Assembly: GCA_012959525.1 (NCBI GenBank)
Contig: DUDB01000007.1
Coordinates: 1 to 40,367, forward strand
DNA length: 40,367 nt
From: Planctomycetota bacterium
GTDB lineage: Bacteria > Planctomycetota > UBA1135 > GCA-002686595
Direction: 5' to 3'
The position numbers and the translations under genes were made by a program. The notes beneath the pieces are model-generated. The model was not told the DNA's origin. It saw nothing but the letters and a program-made list of their open reading frames with translations, and did not search any database. How positions within the stretch are numbered: position 1 is the first letter of the stretch; every line of letters begins with the position of its first letter. Positions 1 through 9,291 of this stretch are shown here, piece after piece.

Positions 1-1560
1 GACACATCTGACGCCGTCCGCGACGAAGGCGTTGGCGGACCCATTCCCCATGAAGTACATACCGAACTTGTTCAGCGGCATGTTGGTTGTCTTCAGGACC
101 ATGTCGTCCAGGAAGATGCTGCTCGAGCCCGTTGTATCCAACCGGGCTCCGACTCCGGTGGAGTTCGCGCAGCCCGCATCCACGTCCGGGTTGCCACACG
201 GAGCGGTCGTACTATCGCAGAAACAGAAGCGCGATCCCGGAGGCTCGCACTCATCGGGGATACCGTTCGCGTTGGTGTCGGGGCTGCCTCCGGTGCCGAT
301 GTCGATGGCGTCTTCGATGCCGTTGGGCTGGCAGTCGAGGAACCGGCCGGGTTCACTATCGCCACCACTCATGTCATCATCCCAACCACCTCCACTACGA
401 CTGGTTGACAGTCCCATGGATTCGGCCGCGATGTAGATGCCGGGGTTCTGGTGGGTCAGGCCGGGAGGAGCAGGGCCAAGCAGGTCGCCTTCGCAAATGG
501 GAAGCCCCTGAATGGAGTCCAGCCTGCCAATGACGGCGGACCCTCGTCGCACGGAGAAGAGCAGCATGTCCGTGCCTCCCGCAGGGAGCCAGTCGAACGG
601 CTTGATTGAGGGCTGAAAGCCATCGATGCCATTCTCGAACAGGATCAAGACGTCGAGGTCGTCGGTGTCCGGACCCGCCCCATCGAGGCCGAGCTCCGCG
701 GCCTTGGCATAGATCCGGAGCGCACCCGAGGCCTGGCGCTCAAGTACGTCCCCCCCACTGACCCCTTGAGCTCCGCTGGTGTCTGAGTTCGGCACGCCGG
801 CTCGCGGATCGAAGAAACCCGCATCCACTGAGAACCAGATCGATTCCTTCGTGGGGTTGCTCACCGGGCCGAAGTCCAATGCGTCGACATGGGACCCGTT
901 GTCGAACGGTCCATTGGGAAGTCCCGTATCGGGGATGTTGGGCTCCACAACGCCCAGACCCGGAGCCACGAACCCCCCCGCCGCACCAAGGGAGAACAAG
1001 CCGTTGCCGTCGACCATGGACACGTGGGAGCCCGCTTGGGAGGGAGTGACCGGCATGACGGGCATTCCGAAGGTCGTGATGATGTCGGCGCAGATATCGC
1101 CCACTGGAGCCTCGCTGAAGATCGACGGGCCCGGCATTTGGCGCCCGATGGCGTACTCGTCCACGCTGAAGAGGATTCGATAGAACGAGTTGGGGTCGTT
1201 GGAAATTTGGAAGTCACGCCCGTAACTCATGGCATCGACCTCAACGCCGCACCGCGTTCCCGGTGGCGAACCCACGCATTGGTTGTAGTTCACCAGGCCC
1301 AGTAGCCCGCCGGTGAAGAGAATGTCAGGGACGGGAGCACCAAAGCCAACCATGCCTCCCGCGGGCCGCAAGATGTCGCCGGGAGTGATGGCCGTATTCG
1401 TGGCGGAGTCATTCACTCCCTGCATCGGGCCATGCCAATCCAATGAAAAAGACACGGGCATTTGCTGAGCCAGCGACACAGAGGCGAAGCCCACTCCAAC
1501 AAGCGTGGTGAGGATCGTTGTGCGCAATGGCGACATGATGGAGGTCTTCAAGGACAGCAT
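1..1560 (-). CDS. Secreted Cys-rich protein with Ca-loop-like PDEC motif (3' end outside window)
   Basis: An open frame runs from ATG at 1560 to the window edge without a stop (520 codons visible). A second in-frame ATG at 1536 gives a cleaner signal peptide (MSPLRTTILTTLVGVGFASV..SLA-Q), so the true start may be 1536. The first 350 or so residues look like a beta-rich extracellular domain I cannot assign. Then comes a motif reading CQPNGIEDAIDIGTGG followed by DTNANGIPDEC, similar to thrombospondin type-3 or dockerin calcium loops. After it lies a Cys-rich segment (FCFCDSTTAPCGN, GCANSTG) of a type I associate with planctomycete secreted proteins, ending near FGMYFMGNGSANAF. Role is unknown; a cell-surface or extracellular matrix protein is the inference. 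The small gene at 1626-1859 carries the same PDEC motif. No Shine-Dalgarno is obvious at either start. Confidence 0.8.
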   Translation of the reverse strand, partial: MLSLKTSIMSPLRTTILTTLVGVGFASVSLAQQMPVSFSLDWHGPMQGVNDSATNTAITPGDILRPAGGMVGFGAPVPDILFTGGLLGLVNYNQCVGSPPGTRCGVEVDAMSYGRDFQISNDPNSFYRILFSVDEYAIGRQMPGPSIFSEAPVGDICADIITTFGMPVMPVTPSQAGSHVSMVDGNGLFSLGAAGGFVAPGLGVVEPNIPDTGLPNGPFDNGSHVDALDFGPVSNPTKESIWFSVDAGFFDPRAGVPNSDTSGAQGVSGGDVLERQASGALRIYAKAAELGLDGAGPDTDDLDVLILFENGIDGFQPSIKPFDWLPAGGTDMLLFSVRRGSAVIGRLDSIQGLPICEGDLLGPAPPGLTHQNPGIYIAAESMGLSTSRSGGGWDDDMSGGDSEPGRFLDCQPNGIEDAIDIGTGGSPDTNANGIPDECEPPGSRFCFCDSTTAPCGNPDVDAGCANSTGVGARLDTTGSSSIFLDDMVLKTTNMPLNKFGMYFMGNGSANAFVADGVRCV

Positions 1561-1625
1561 TATTGAGATCAACCGGAGTGACTATCAATCCTAGCTCGGA
1601 CTCTGATTAAGGGGCGTATTCTCCC

Positions 1626-1859
1626 TCAGCGCCAGTCACATTCGTCAGGACACCCGTCCCCATCAGTGTCCAGGGACGCACCAGATGCAATATCGAGTGC
1701 ATCCTCTATCCCATTCTGGTTCTGATCCGGGCCGCCTTGAACTGCAGTCCGTACCCCAGAGCAGACCGTAGAGGGTGACTCGCCCGCGATGTGGACGCAT
1801 GGGAGCAAGAGGATAAGTAGCAACGCGCTGCGCGCGTGGGATCTCAGGTTCAACATCAT
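1626..1859 (-). CDS. Small secreted protein ending in a PDEC Ca-loop motif
   Basis: A 77-residue frame starts at ATG 1859 (or 1856, as there are two adjacent Met codons) and ends at TGA 1626-1628. Residues 1-25 form a signal peptide (RSHARSALLLILLLPCVHIAG). After a short linker the C-terminal half reads NQNGIEDALDIASGA then DTDGDGCPDECDWR, closely matching the motif in the neighbouring partial gene. The frame could be extended upstream to 2006, but that overlaps the end of the kinase gene and would bury the signal peptide. It may be a remnant of a longer secreted protein of the same family, or a free-standing Ca-binding tail. Function is unknown. Confidence 0.55.
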   Translation of the reverse strand: MMLNLRSHARSALLLILLLPCVHIAGESPSTVCSGVRTAVQGGPDQNQNGIEDALDIASGASLDTDGDGCPDECDWR

Positions 1860-1981
1860 GGGTGCGAGTGAGGCAGCGGAAAGGCAGGGGGACACACTCA
1901 AGGTGAAACAACTCGCTACCAAGAGACAACTTTCTCGGAATCGCTGCGGAAGGTGGCCGCCCTCCGGGGGAGCCGTCGGAC

Positions 1982-4900
1982 TCAGCGTCCTTCGGCCAGG
2001 GACCACTCTTGCTGTGTTTCCAGGAAACTGAACTCCCTCGGACGCCTTGCCATAGCCGCCGGCATGGGGTCCACCGGCCAGACCTGGACACGTCCACTTT
2101 CATCCGTACTGATGACGCGGCAGATGGCGAAGTCCGAAGAAAGTGCCAATTCCGCAACGGGCTGGCTGCCGTTAGAGCTGAACAACGTGCCGTCAACACC
2201 GCTCAAGACGTCGACTTTCCCTCCCTGGCCCACCGCGACCAGCCACCGTCCGTCCGCACTGGGGCGGGCCAGGTAGACCGCACCCATGGCCAGATTCCCT
2301 TTGAACGTAGCGCCGGTGTCCAGGTTGTGGAAAAGGGTGCGCTGTCCAAGCTGCTCGTCCCATCCGAGCACCACGCGCCTCGATCCCATCCACAAGAAAC
2401 GATGGTGAGCGAACTCTATGCCCTGCAGCATGGGAGTCCCCAGGGAATCAAAGCTCCAGAGTCGCTGAGCCCCATCCAGCAAGGCGAACTCGCCCCCATC
2501 GGCGCGCCAGTGAAGGTCCGAGGCGCTGCGGGCGAAGCTGGACTCGGACTTGGAGGCCCATTCCAAGGACATCGACTCCCGACCATCGACCAAGTCCAAG
2601 AGAGCAAGCGTGCCACCGTCCGAGGCCGCAGCCAGCCGGGTACCACCCGGCTCCAGCGACATGTGAGTCCAGCCGGCCCCATGAGCTGCGCAATCCACGA
2701 TGTTGGGGGGGGCGCTTGAGTAGGGGTCGAACCAAACCAACTCGCGCCCGGCGCTCAAGATGGCCACACGGGGAGGCTGCGTACACAGCGCAATACCCCG
2801 CACCGCTGACGCGACCTGGTGCGACTCACCTACCTCCTCCCATAGTTGCAGGTCGAACAGGCTGACGGTTCCGTCGTACCCCACGCTCGCCAGCAGCCGT
2901 CCCTCCCGACCCAGGCAAGCCCACTGCACCCCCCCCGAGTGGAGCTCCACTTCATTGATCAGACGGCCTGATTCACTCCAGGCGTCGGGATCCGTGCCGG
3001 GGGGCGTACTCCAAAGCCTCAATAACCCATCGTCGCACACCGTCAGGGCGCGCCTGCCGCCGGGCAGGAACGTCGCCCAGCGTACCCCTCCCACATGACC
3101 CTGCAACTCGTATGTGTAGGGCATGGGGCCCGCGTTCCAGACGTGCGCCCGTGAGCCACGCGTCGAGCTGATCACCCTTTGACCATCCGAGGACCACAAC
3201 AGCTGGAACGGCAACCTCTGGACCTGACAGAGTTTGATTTCAACGGCTCTCTCGCGGTTCCAGATCCGGATGGTCCGATCTTGGGAAGCACTCGCCAAGC
3301 GCTTCCCCTCGGGGCTCCAGGACAGGGAAGAGATCCGCCCGCTGTGACCGTCGAGAGGGCGTGCGTTACGCACTTCCAAATCCCACAGAACTCCCTGGGA
3401 ATTGGGCCCAACGTCCGTCCCCGTAGCCAGGATCAAACCATCAGGAGAGAAGGCGGCGCAGTACACGGGACCCAAATGCACCAGGGGCTCTCCAAGCGGC
3501 TGCCCCAACGCCTCTCCCACAGCGTTCCAGAGCCTGACCCGACCATCCACGCCAGCCGTCGCGAGCAGGTCACCCAGGGGCGACCAGCCGGCCCAGTTCA
3601 CATGGGAGTCTGGGTCGGTGCTGTGCTCGATGCGGACCAACTCTCTGCCCCTCAAGACATCGAATACGCGCACCCATGGCGCCCGGCAGTGCGGGGGAGC
3701 ATCCGATGCCCCACCGAACACCAGCAGTTTCGAACCATCGGGAGAATAGGACGCCACCGATGCACTCAAGGGAGGGCCGCTCCAGCGCGAGAGCAGCTCG
3801 CCCTCGGGATAGCGGTAGCGCAGGGTCTCACCACAGGCTAGCTGAACCACGAACTCCATTCCGCTGGGCGCAAACTCGATCCAGAGAACAGCCGACTGAT
3901 CGGCACTGGCCGTTGCTCCGGGTTGGTGCTCAAACAGCCTCGTTTCAGACTCGAGATCCAGGCCCACGATGCGGCCGTCGTCGGTGCCCACCACCGCCCC
4001 CGTGGACCCCGGCCGGACCCCGAGCGCACGCACGGTGACACCGGGAAACTCGAGCAAGGTGTGGCGTTCCCCGCTCTCCCAATCCCAGCTGTCCAATGAA
4101 CCGGTGGGAGGGCCCCCGAGACTATCCGCCACGGTCGTGGCCCCCAAGATCTGCCCCGGGAGGCCCTCGGCCAACTGCCAGAAACGAAGGGCCATGGGAC
4201 GGTCCAGCACCCCTCTCAGCTGGCAGGTCTTCAATGGCTCGAACAGGACCGAGCGTCCAAGGTGATCGCCAAGGCGACCGGCAGCCTCAAGCCCCATCAG
4301 CAAGGACAGATCCGGGTTGTCCTCCGCCAGCTCCCGAGCCCGAGTCGTGAATTGGCGACCATGGGCACGGTCCAGAGCACGCTGATTCTCAGCCAACAAC
4401 TTCAGGGTGACTCCCAAGCCCATGGACAGCGACAGAAGGGTCACGCAGGTTGCCGCCGCCACAGCCGGCTGGCGGCGTGCCCAGCGGGCGAGGCGCAAGG
4501 GAACACCTGCGGGCCGCGCGTGCACGGGTTCGAACTCGCGGATGCGGCGCAGGTCCTCAGCAAACTCCAGGGCGCTGGAGTACCGTCGGGCAGGATCGCG
4601 CTCCAGGGCGGTCTCGAGAACCGCGACCACGTCACGATCCAGGGCGGCATTGAACTCGCGCGGATCGGGCAGCACGTCCATCAGGATGGAGTTCTGCAGA
4701 GCGAAACGGCTCTCCCCTTCGAAGGGGCGCCGTCCGGCGAGGCACTCGAAGAGGCTCACGCCCAGTGCGTAAACGTCTGCGCGTCTGTCGGTCTCGTCGT
4801 GCTCGCCCCGCAGCTGTTCGGGCGACATATAATGCGGCGTTCCCAAGAGATCCTCGGAGCGCGTCAGGCCGTCCACACTCTGCAGATCCTGGGCCAGACC

Positions 4901-5671
4901 AAAGTCGAGCAGGACCGGTTCGCCGTCAGGGGTCACGATCAGATTGCCCGGTTTGATGTCCCTGTGCACGAGGTCCGCCTCGTGGGCTGCGTGCAGGGCG
5001 CGAGCCGCCCGTTCAAAGAAATTCAGGCAGCGGCTCTGCTCATGCCGATCCGAGGGAACCCAGGGCAACCCCTCGGGCTCTTCACCCTGCGCGCGGGCTG
5101 CTTGAGCCGCGTTCAGGCTGGCCGCCAGGTCCTGGCCCGGCACATACTGCATGGCGATGTAGGGCTGCTCACCCTCCACCTCCGCTTCGAGTACCGAGCA
5201 GATACCGGGGTGCGCCAGGCGCGCCACGCTCTCAGCTTCCCGCCGCAGGCGCTTTCTACGATCTTCGGTGATGAACAAGCCGCTGAGTAACTTCAGGGCA
5301 ACCCGGCGTTGAATGCGGGTATCCGCTGCAAGCCACACGCTCCCCTGCCCTCCTCGGCCCAGTTCGCGGAGCAGGCGGTAAGGGCCCAGGCGTTGTTCCC
5401 CCACGGATTCGGAAGCGCCGCCCTCCTCATCCGAGGAACTCGCCTCGCCCTCATCGGGGATTCGCTCTCCACGTAGATCCTCTTGGCGCAGATACTCTGC
5501 CGCGATAATGCTCTCATGCCCCGGAAAGCGCGTCAGGTAGTCCGCGAGCCGCTGCTGGCGGCCCGCATCCAAATCATCGAAGTAGGCAATAACGAAGTCG
5601 AAGGCAACGGCTTGATCTTCGTCGGCGCAGCCCCCGAGGGGGAGGTCACCAGGCTGGGCTTGAGGTTTCAT
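1982..5671 (-). CDS. Membrane Ser/Thr protein kinase with C-terminal WD40 propeller(s)
   Basis: 1229 residues. A short N-terminal region (1-96) may contain the segment that meets the sigma factor in related systems. The kinase domain (about 97-375) is intact: glycine loop GRGGQGSV at 105-112, lysine K127, catalytic HRDIKPGN at 236-243, DFG at 256-258, and GTPHYMSPEQ in the activation segment. One hydrophobic helix at about 403-426 should anchor the protein in the membrane. The remaining 800 residues hold many WD40-type repeats, for example WSPEGKRLASASQDRTIRIW, so the C-terminus is a sensor or scaffold outside the kinase domain. The gene is divergent from the ECF sigma factor starting at 5710, with only 38 bp between. 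Kinase-linked ECF sigma factors are known from Planctomycetota; phosphorylation control of the sigma factor is an inference here. Confidence 0.93.
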   Translation of the reverse strand: MKPQAQPGDLPLGGCADEDQAVAFDFVIAYFDDLDAGRQQRLADYLTRFPGHESIIAAEYLRQEDLRGERIPDEGEASSSDEEGGASESVGEQRLGPYRLLRELGRGGQGSVWLAADTRIQRRVALKLLSGLFITEDRRKRLRREAESVARLAHPGICSVLEAEVEGEQPYIAMQYVPGQDLAASLNAAQAARAQGEEPEGLPWVPSDRHEQSRCLNFFERAARALHAAHEADLVHRDIKPGNLIVTPDGEPVLLDFGLAQDLQSVDGLTRSEDLLGTPHYMSPEQLRGEHDETDRRADVYALGVSLFECLAGRRPFEGESRFALQNSILMDVLPDPREFNAALDRDVVAVLETALERDPARRYSSALEFAEDLRRIREFEPVHARPAGVPLRLARWARRQPAVAAATCVTLLSLSMGLGVTLKLLAENQRALDRAHGRQFTTRARELAEDNPDLSLLMGLEAAGRLGDHLGRSVLFEPLKTCQLRGVLDRPMALRFWQLAEGLPGQILGATTVADSLGGPPTGSLDSWDWESGERHTLLEFPGVTVRALGVRPGSTGAVVGTDDGRIVGLDLESETRLFEHQPGATASADQSAVLWIEFAPSGMEFVVQLACGETLRYRYPEGELLSRWSGPPLSASVASYSPDGSKLLVFGGASDAPPHCRAPWVRVFDVLRGRELVRIEHSTDPDSHVNWAGWSPLGDLLATAGVDGRVRLWNAVGEALGQPLGEPLVHLGPVYCAAFSPDGLILATGTDVGPNSQGVLWDLEVRNARPLDGHSGRISSLSWSPEGKRLASASQDRTIRIWNRERAVEIKLCQVQRLPFQLLWSSDGQRVISSTRGSRAHVWNAGPMPYTYELQGHVGGVRWATFLPGGRRALTVCDDGLLRLWSTPPGTDPDAWSESGRLINEVELHSGGVQWACLGREGRLLASVGYDGTVSLFDLQLWEEVGESHQVASAVRGIALCTQPPRVAILSAGRELVWFDPYSSAPPNIVDCAAHGAGWTHMSLEPGGTRLAAASDGGTLALLDLVDGRESMSLEWASKSESSFARSASDLHWRADGGEFALLDGAQRLWSFDSLGTPMLQGIEFAHHRFLWMGSRRVVLGWDEQLGQRTLFHNLDTGATFKGNLAMGAVYLARPSADGRWLVAVGQGGKVDVLSGVDGTLFSSNGSQPVAELALSSDFAICRVISTDESGRVQVWPVDPMPAAMARRPREFSFLETQQEWSLAEGR

Positions 5672-5709
5672 TGAGTGACGGGGGTCTCCGGCTACGATAC
5701 GATCGAAGC

Positions 5710-6321
5710 ATGGAAGGGCCTAGTGAACATCCCCAGCAGTCCGATTCAGACCCGTCTTGGCTGCTGAGGGTACGCTCGGAAGGAGAGGTTGCCTTCAACG
5801 AGCTCTACGAGGAGGTCGCCCCGGCGCTCTTCGCTTGGGCCCGTTGCCGAATCCGCGCCGGAAGGGGCGTGCATCTCGACCCTGCGGATCTGGTCCAAGA
5901 GGTCTGGTGCCGCGCATGGCGGGGTCTCGATGATCTCGATGAGAGCATCCCCTTGCGGCCTTGGTTGTTTCGGATCGCCAAGAACGTTCTCCTGGAATCC
6001 CTGCGCGCCCACCAACGCGACAACCGTAGCGGAGGGATGGGACCTTCCACGCGCCACATGGTTCTGCACAACGCCCCGGACTTCGCCACCACGGTCAGCC
6101 GACGGATGTTGCGCGATGAGAATCTGGCGGCATTCGACAAGGCGCTGCAAGGGCTGCCCACCTCGGAGAGAGACCTGATCGTGTTATGTGGGCTCGAGGG
6201 TCTGCCCCTCCAAGAAGTGGCCGCGCGTTTAGGCCTGGGCGTCGAAGCCGTCACCAAGCGCTGGCAACGGCTGCGCGGACGCCTCTCGGCAGAGCCCGGC
6301 CCAGCCGACTTCTTGATGTAA
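5710..6321 (+). CDS. ECF-type RNA polymerase sigma factor
   Basis: 203 residues from ATG 5710. A TTG at 5671 would add 13 residues but would overlap the start codon of the divergent kinase gene, so I prefer the ATG. Region sigma-2 is clear (FNELYEEVAPALFAWARCRI, DPADLVQEVWCRAWRG, RPWLFRIAKNVLLE), and region sigma-4 has the helix-turn-helix LPLQEVAARLGLGVEAVTKR. No anti-sigma gene lies nearby. The divergent partner is a membrane Ser/Thr kinase with WD40 repeats, so control by phosphorylation or direct kinase contact is likely rather than a classical anti-sigma. The target regulon is unknown; the adjacent membrane protein at 6393 could be a target. Confidence 0.9.
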   Translation: MEGPSEHPQQSDSDPSWLLRVRSEGEVAFNELYEEVAPALFAWARCRIRAGRGVHLDPADLVQEVWCRAWRGLDDLDESIPLRPWLFRIAKNVLLESLRAHQRDNRSGGMGPSTRHMVLHNAPDFATTVSRRMLRDENLAAFDKALQGLPTSERDLIVLCGLEGLPLQEVAARLGLGVEAVTKRWQRLRGRLSAEPGPADFLM

Positions 6322-6392
6322 GGCCCACCCCTCCAATGCGTAGGCCGTGTCTCGTTTCGGGATAGACCACAGACAAGAGAGGTCGCGCTAGG

Positions 6393-7601
6393 ATGCACGC
6401 TGGCACCCCATCCATGGAACTCCTCCCCAGCGACTCACTCGCCCCCTACGTGGGCATCCTTATCTGGCGCCAGAATTTCGCCAGCCGTGAGGTCTTCGTA
6501 ATTGAACACGGAGAGCAGATTGTCCTGCCCAAGGGGCCTCTGGAAAGTGAGGAAGGCGAGGCCGCAGCCGCGACTCGACTCGCGGCCGTCTTTGCCGCGT
6601 CGCGAGTCTCCAACCTGCGACACCTCCTCACGGATCATCCCGAAGCACCCGGCGGGCGGGCCTGCGTTGGATGGTGGAGCGCGGAGTGGGTGGGAATCGG
6701 ACCCTCAACGGCAGAACCCCTCACCTATCTGGGCCGCTGGGTCGAGGCAGGCGACGCCTGCACCTTGCTATGTCATGCACGCGAGCGGGAGCTCGTGGGC
6801 GAGCTAGGGCCCACACGTTTGGAGAGTTTGCGGAGGCTCATGAAGCGCTGGTCGGGTGGACCACGTGACCTGACTGAACGCGCCCTAGCACACCGCAGGC
6901 GAGCGGTTCTTGGTCGTACCACGGACGCCGACCCCGGCGCACTCTGGCAGAAGGAGGCCTTGGAGCAGATCGATCTGGCTGAAGGCTGCCTAAGCGCAGG
7001 TGATGGGCTGGGCTATCGCGAAGCCCTGGACTCGGCCTGGCGCCTGGAGCTACAGGGACGGGAGAGCTGGGAGCTCGAACTGGCAGGAGAGGAGCTGGAG
7101 CGCGACGTCAAGAGCGAGCTGCGCGGACTTGAACGCAGCCATGCACGCGCACTCCTGAGCGAGGTCCGGGACGCGCAGTCTCTGACCCGTGTGGCCTCCA
7201 TTTTGGAGGGCGCGCGCCGCAAGAAGAACCTGCGCAAGGCCGGCCGATCCGAACACCAGCGATGGCTTGGAATGACCCTTCTGGTCGGGATCTTGGGAGT
7301 CTGGCTGTCGGGCTCAGGAGGCGGCGCAGCGGACCCGACGCATCTGACGCTCTTGCTCCACGGACTTCTGGGGGGCGCCTTGAGCGCCTTGCTGTGGCCC
7401 ACACCCGAGGGAGTAGACCCCGCCTTCCCGCAGGTAGGGCGGTTGCTCATGCGCCCTCTACTGGGAGTGCTTTGCGCTCTCGTTCTCTGCCAACTGCTGA
7501 GCGTGGGCGTTCTCCAGTTGGGCTCGGACGCGGAGAGCACCTGGCGTCTGGCTGCATTCGTTGCAGGCTTTGGGGAGCGGTTCTTCTCCCGACAGCGCTA
7601 A
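6393..7601 (+). CDS. Membrane protein with degenerate Nudix-like N-terminus
   Basis: 402 residues from ATG 6393; an in-frame ATG at 6414 is an alternative. Residues 18-70 resemble a Nudix fold: YVGILIWR, VFVIEHG, then LPKGPLESEE. The Nudix box G-x5-E-x7-R is traceable at G48, E54 and R62, but the metal-binding glutamates that should follow are L63, V66 and F67, so hydrolase activity is unlikely. The middle (about 110-280) is charged and helical. Three hydrophobic segments follow at about 290-310, 318-336 and 350-375, and the protein ends with AAFVAGFGERFFSRQR, like the 'AGFSERF' C-termini of other multi-pass bacterial proteins. It lies 70 bp after the ECF gene on the same strand. I do not know its function; ligand sensing at the membrane is a guess. 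Confidence 0.8.
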   Translation: MHAGTPSMELLPSDSLAPYVGILIWRQNFASREVFVIEHGEQIVLPKGPLESEEGEAAAATRLAAVFAASRVSNLRHLLTDHPEAPGGRACVGWWSAEWVGIGPSTAEPLTYLGRWVEAGDACTLLCHARERELVGELGPTRLESLRRLMKRWSGGPRDLTERALAHRRRAVLGRTTDADPGALWQKEALEQIDLAEGCLSAGDGLGYREALDSAWRLELQGRESWELELAGEELERDVKSELRGLERSHARALLSEVRDAQSLTRVASILEGARRKKNLRKAGRSEHQRWLGMTLLVGILGVWLSGSGGGAADPTHLTLLLHGLLGGALSALLWPTPEGVDPAFPQVGRLLMRPLLGVLCALVLCQLLSVGVLQLGSDAESTWRLAAFVAGFGERFFSRQR

Positions 7602-7614
7602 CAAGCCGTACGCC

Positions 7615-9291
7615 TCAGTCTTGGAGCGCGCGGATTCGATCCAGCACACCGGCGCGGTCTTCATGAACAAGAAGCAGTAGCAGGTCCCCAGGCTGGGCCC
7701 ATTCCAGGGCCTGCTCGACGCCCGCGGCTTCGCTCTCTGCACGGCTGCAGCGCTCAAGGGGAAACCCCACCTCCTCCAACTCCCGTGCCAAAAGGTCGAC
7801 GACCTCCCCAACCTCTCGCCCGCGCCGATGCCCCTCCATATCCTTGAGGATTACGTGGTCAAATCCGGACCTTGCCGAAAGCCGCGCCAGCTCCCCGATG
7901 GCCTCGTCGTCCCGATCTCCAGCTTGCCCGAGCAACACCAGCCGGCGCTTGGCGGGCAACGCGCACGCCATGTTCAGCATCGCTTCCAGTCCATGGGGGT
8001 TGTGGGCGAAGTCCACAATGACGTCGGCGCCCCCCACCTTGAAGCGATTCATCCGCCCCGGATTGTCGGCGTCGTCTCCCCGGAAGCTGCGCAGCCCAGC
8101 GAGAATAGCCTCCTTGTCCAAGCCCAGCCCTTCAGCGATGGCTGCAGCGGCCAACGCGTTGGCAACATTGTGGCGAGCGGCTCCTCCAAGGGCGATGGGA
8201 AGCTCACCAAGCTCAAGGAGCTTCTTGCATGCGTTCCCCTCGTACCGCACCAGGCTCCCGTCCTCCCACAGGTAGGCCTTTCCCCCGCCAGCGAGTTGCT
8301 CACGCAACCACGGAGAGGGTGGCTGTATTGAGAACCAGATGACGGGCTTGTCCAGAGCACGCCCCGCTCGGGACACGGCCTCATCATCTGCGTTCAGAAC
8401 GACGAGGGGTGCCACGGAGGTGACCACGAACTTGCCCTGACACAGGGCCTCCACGCTGCCCACCCCCCATTCGCCCAGGTGATCGGCTCCCACGTTCAGG
8501 ACCGCGGCGACGTCCGCGCGCTCGACGGCCAAACCACGGCGCAGCATGCCGCCGCGTGCCGTCTCCAAGAGCGCCACCTGCGTGCCCGTATCGCGCAACA
8601 CGCGCCGCGCACCTCCGGGCCCTGACCAGTCACCGCTTTCCACGACCTCTTCGCCCACGACAACCTGATCGGTAGATGAGAAGCCAGGCCGCATTCCAGC
8701 AGCCCGCGCCATGCACGCCAGGAGGCGCACGGTGGTGGTCTTGCCGTTGGTGCCCGTAACGAGAGCCAGGGGAACGTCGTGAATGGAATCCCACGGCAAG
8801 CTGCCCGGATCGGGCAAGTCCGCCACCGGCCAGGTGAGCGAACCTTGCCCCAGCCCCACACTTACCTCGTCGTCGTCGGACAGGAAGGAGACGCCGTGGT
8901 CCTCTGCCGCCCGCCGCAGAGCGAGTAGCCGCGGACGCGTCTCATCACTAATGACCTGGCGAAGACGCTCGGCTGCTGTGTTGGAGTCGGGCACGGGTTC
9001 GCCAGCGAGGCTGGTACAGGCCGATTCAAGAGCCCACTCATTGACCTCAGTGGCAGCGTACAGCGCGTCCAGGGGTGCGCTGATGGCGAGGCTCGCGCCA
9101 CCCTCGAAGCTGCGCACGCAGGTGTCCTGGGTCTGCCAACCCACGGCGTCCAGTATGCAACGGGCCTGCCGTTCCCACGCTGCCAGCAATCCGGACCGCT
9201 CGGCTTCTTCCACGGCCACGTCGATCACCGCTCCCGGCCGGAGCCAGAGCAGATTTGGACCCGGTAGGCGCCTAGAGTCGAGCTGCTCCAT
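7615..9291 (-). CDS. Mur-ligase-family paralogue of the CphA C-terminal domain
   Basis: 558 residues from ATG 9291, whose A is shared with the TGA of cphA (TGATG), indicating translational coupling. A divergent N-terminal region (1-170) has no ATP-grasp motifs. From about 175 there is a Mur ligase module: P-loop TGTNGKTTT at 179-187, then LLETARGGMLRRGL, VLNVGADHLGEWG, a VIVDFAHNPHG motif, and LLGQAGDRDD near the C-terminal domain. These match the same motifs in the neighbouring CphA, so the gene likely arose from that domain. It is about 370 residues shorter than CphA because the ATP-grasp unit is absent. Possible roles are a helper ligase for cyanophycin priming or side-chain addition, or amide ligation to another substrate. 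Confidence 0.88.
   Translation of the reverse strand: MEQLDSRRLPGPNLLWLRPGAVIDVAVEEAERSGLLAAWERQARCILDAVGWQTQDTCVRSFEGGASLAISAPLDALYAATEVNEWALESACTSLAGEPVPDSNTAAERLRQVISDETRPRLLALRRAAEDHGVSFLSDDDEVSVGLGQGSLTWPVADLPDPGSLPWDSIHDVPLALVTGTNGKTTTVRLLACMARAAGMRPGFSSTDQVVVGEEVVESGDWSGPGGARRVLRDTGTQVALLETARGGMLRRGLAVERADVAAVLNVGADHLGEWGVGSVEALCQGKFVVTSVAPLVVLNADDEAVSRAGRALDKPVIWFSIQPPSPWLREQLAGGGKAYLWEDGSLVRYEGNACKKLLELGELPIALGGAARHNVANALAAAAIAEGLGLDKEAILAGLRSFRGDDADNPGRMNRFKVGGADVIVDFAHNPHGLEAMLNMACALPAKRRLVLLGQAGDRDDEAIGELARLSARSGFDHVILKDMEGHRRGREVGEVVDLLARELEEVGFPLERCSRAESEAAGVEQALEWAQPGDLLLLLVHEDRAGVLDRIRALQD

Noticed and set aside
4262..5290. 342-codon plus-strand open frame opposite the kinase gene
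   Set aside because: It is antisense to a clear kinase domain and has no recognisable motifs; long antisense frames are common at this GC content.
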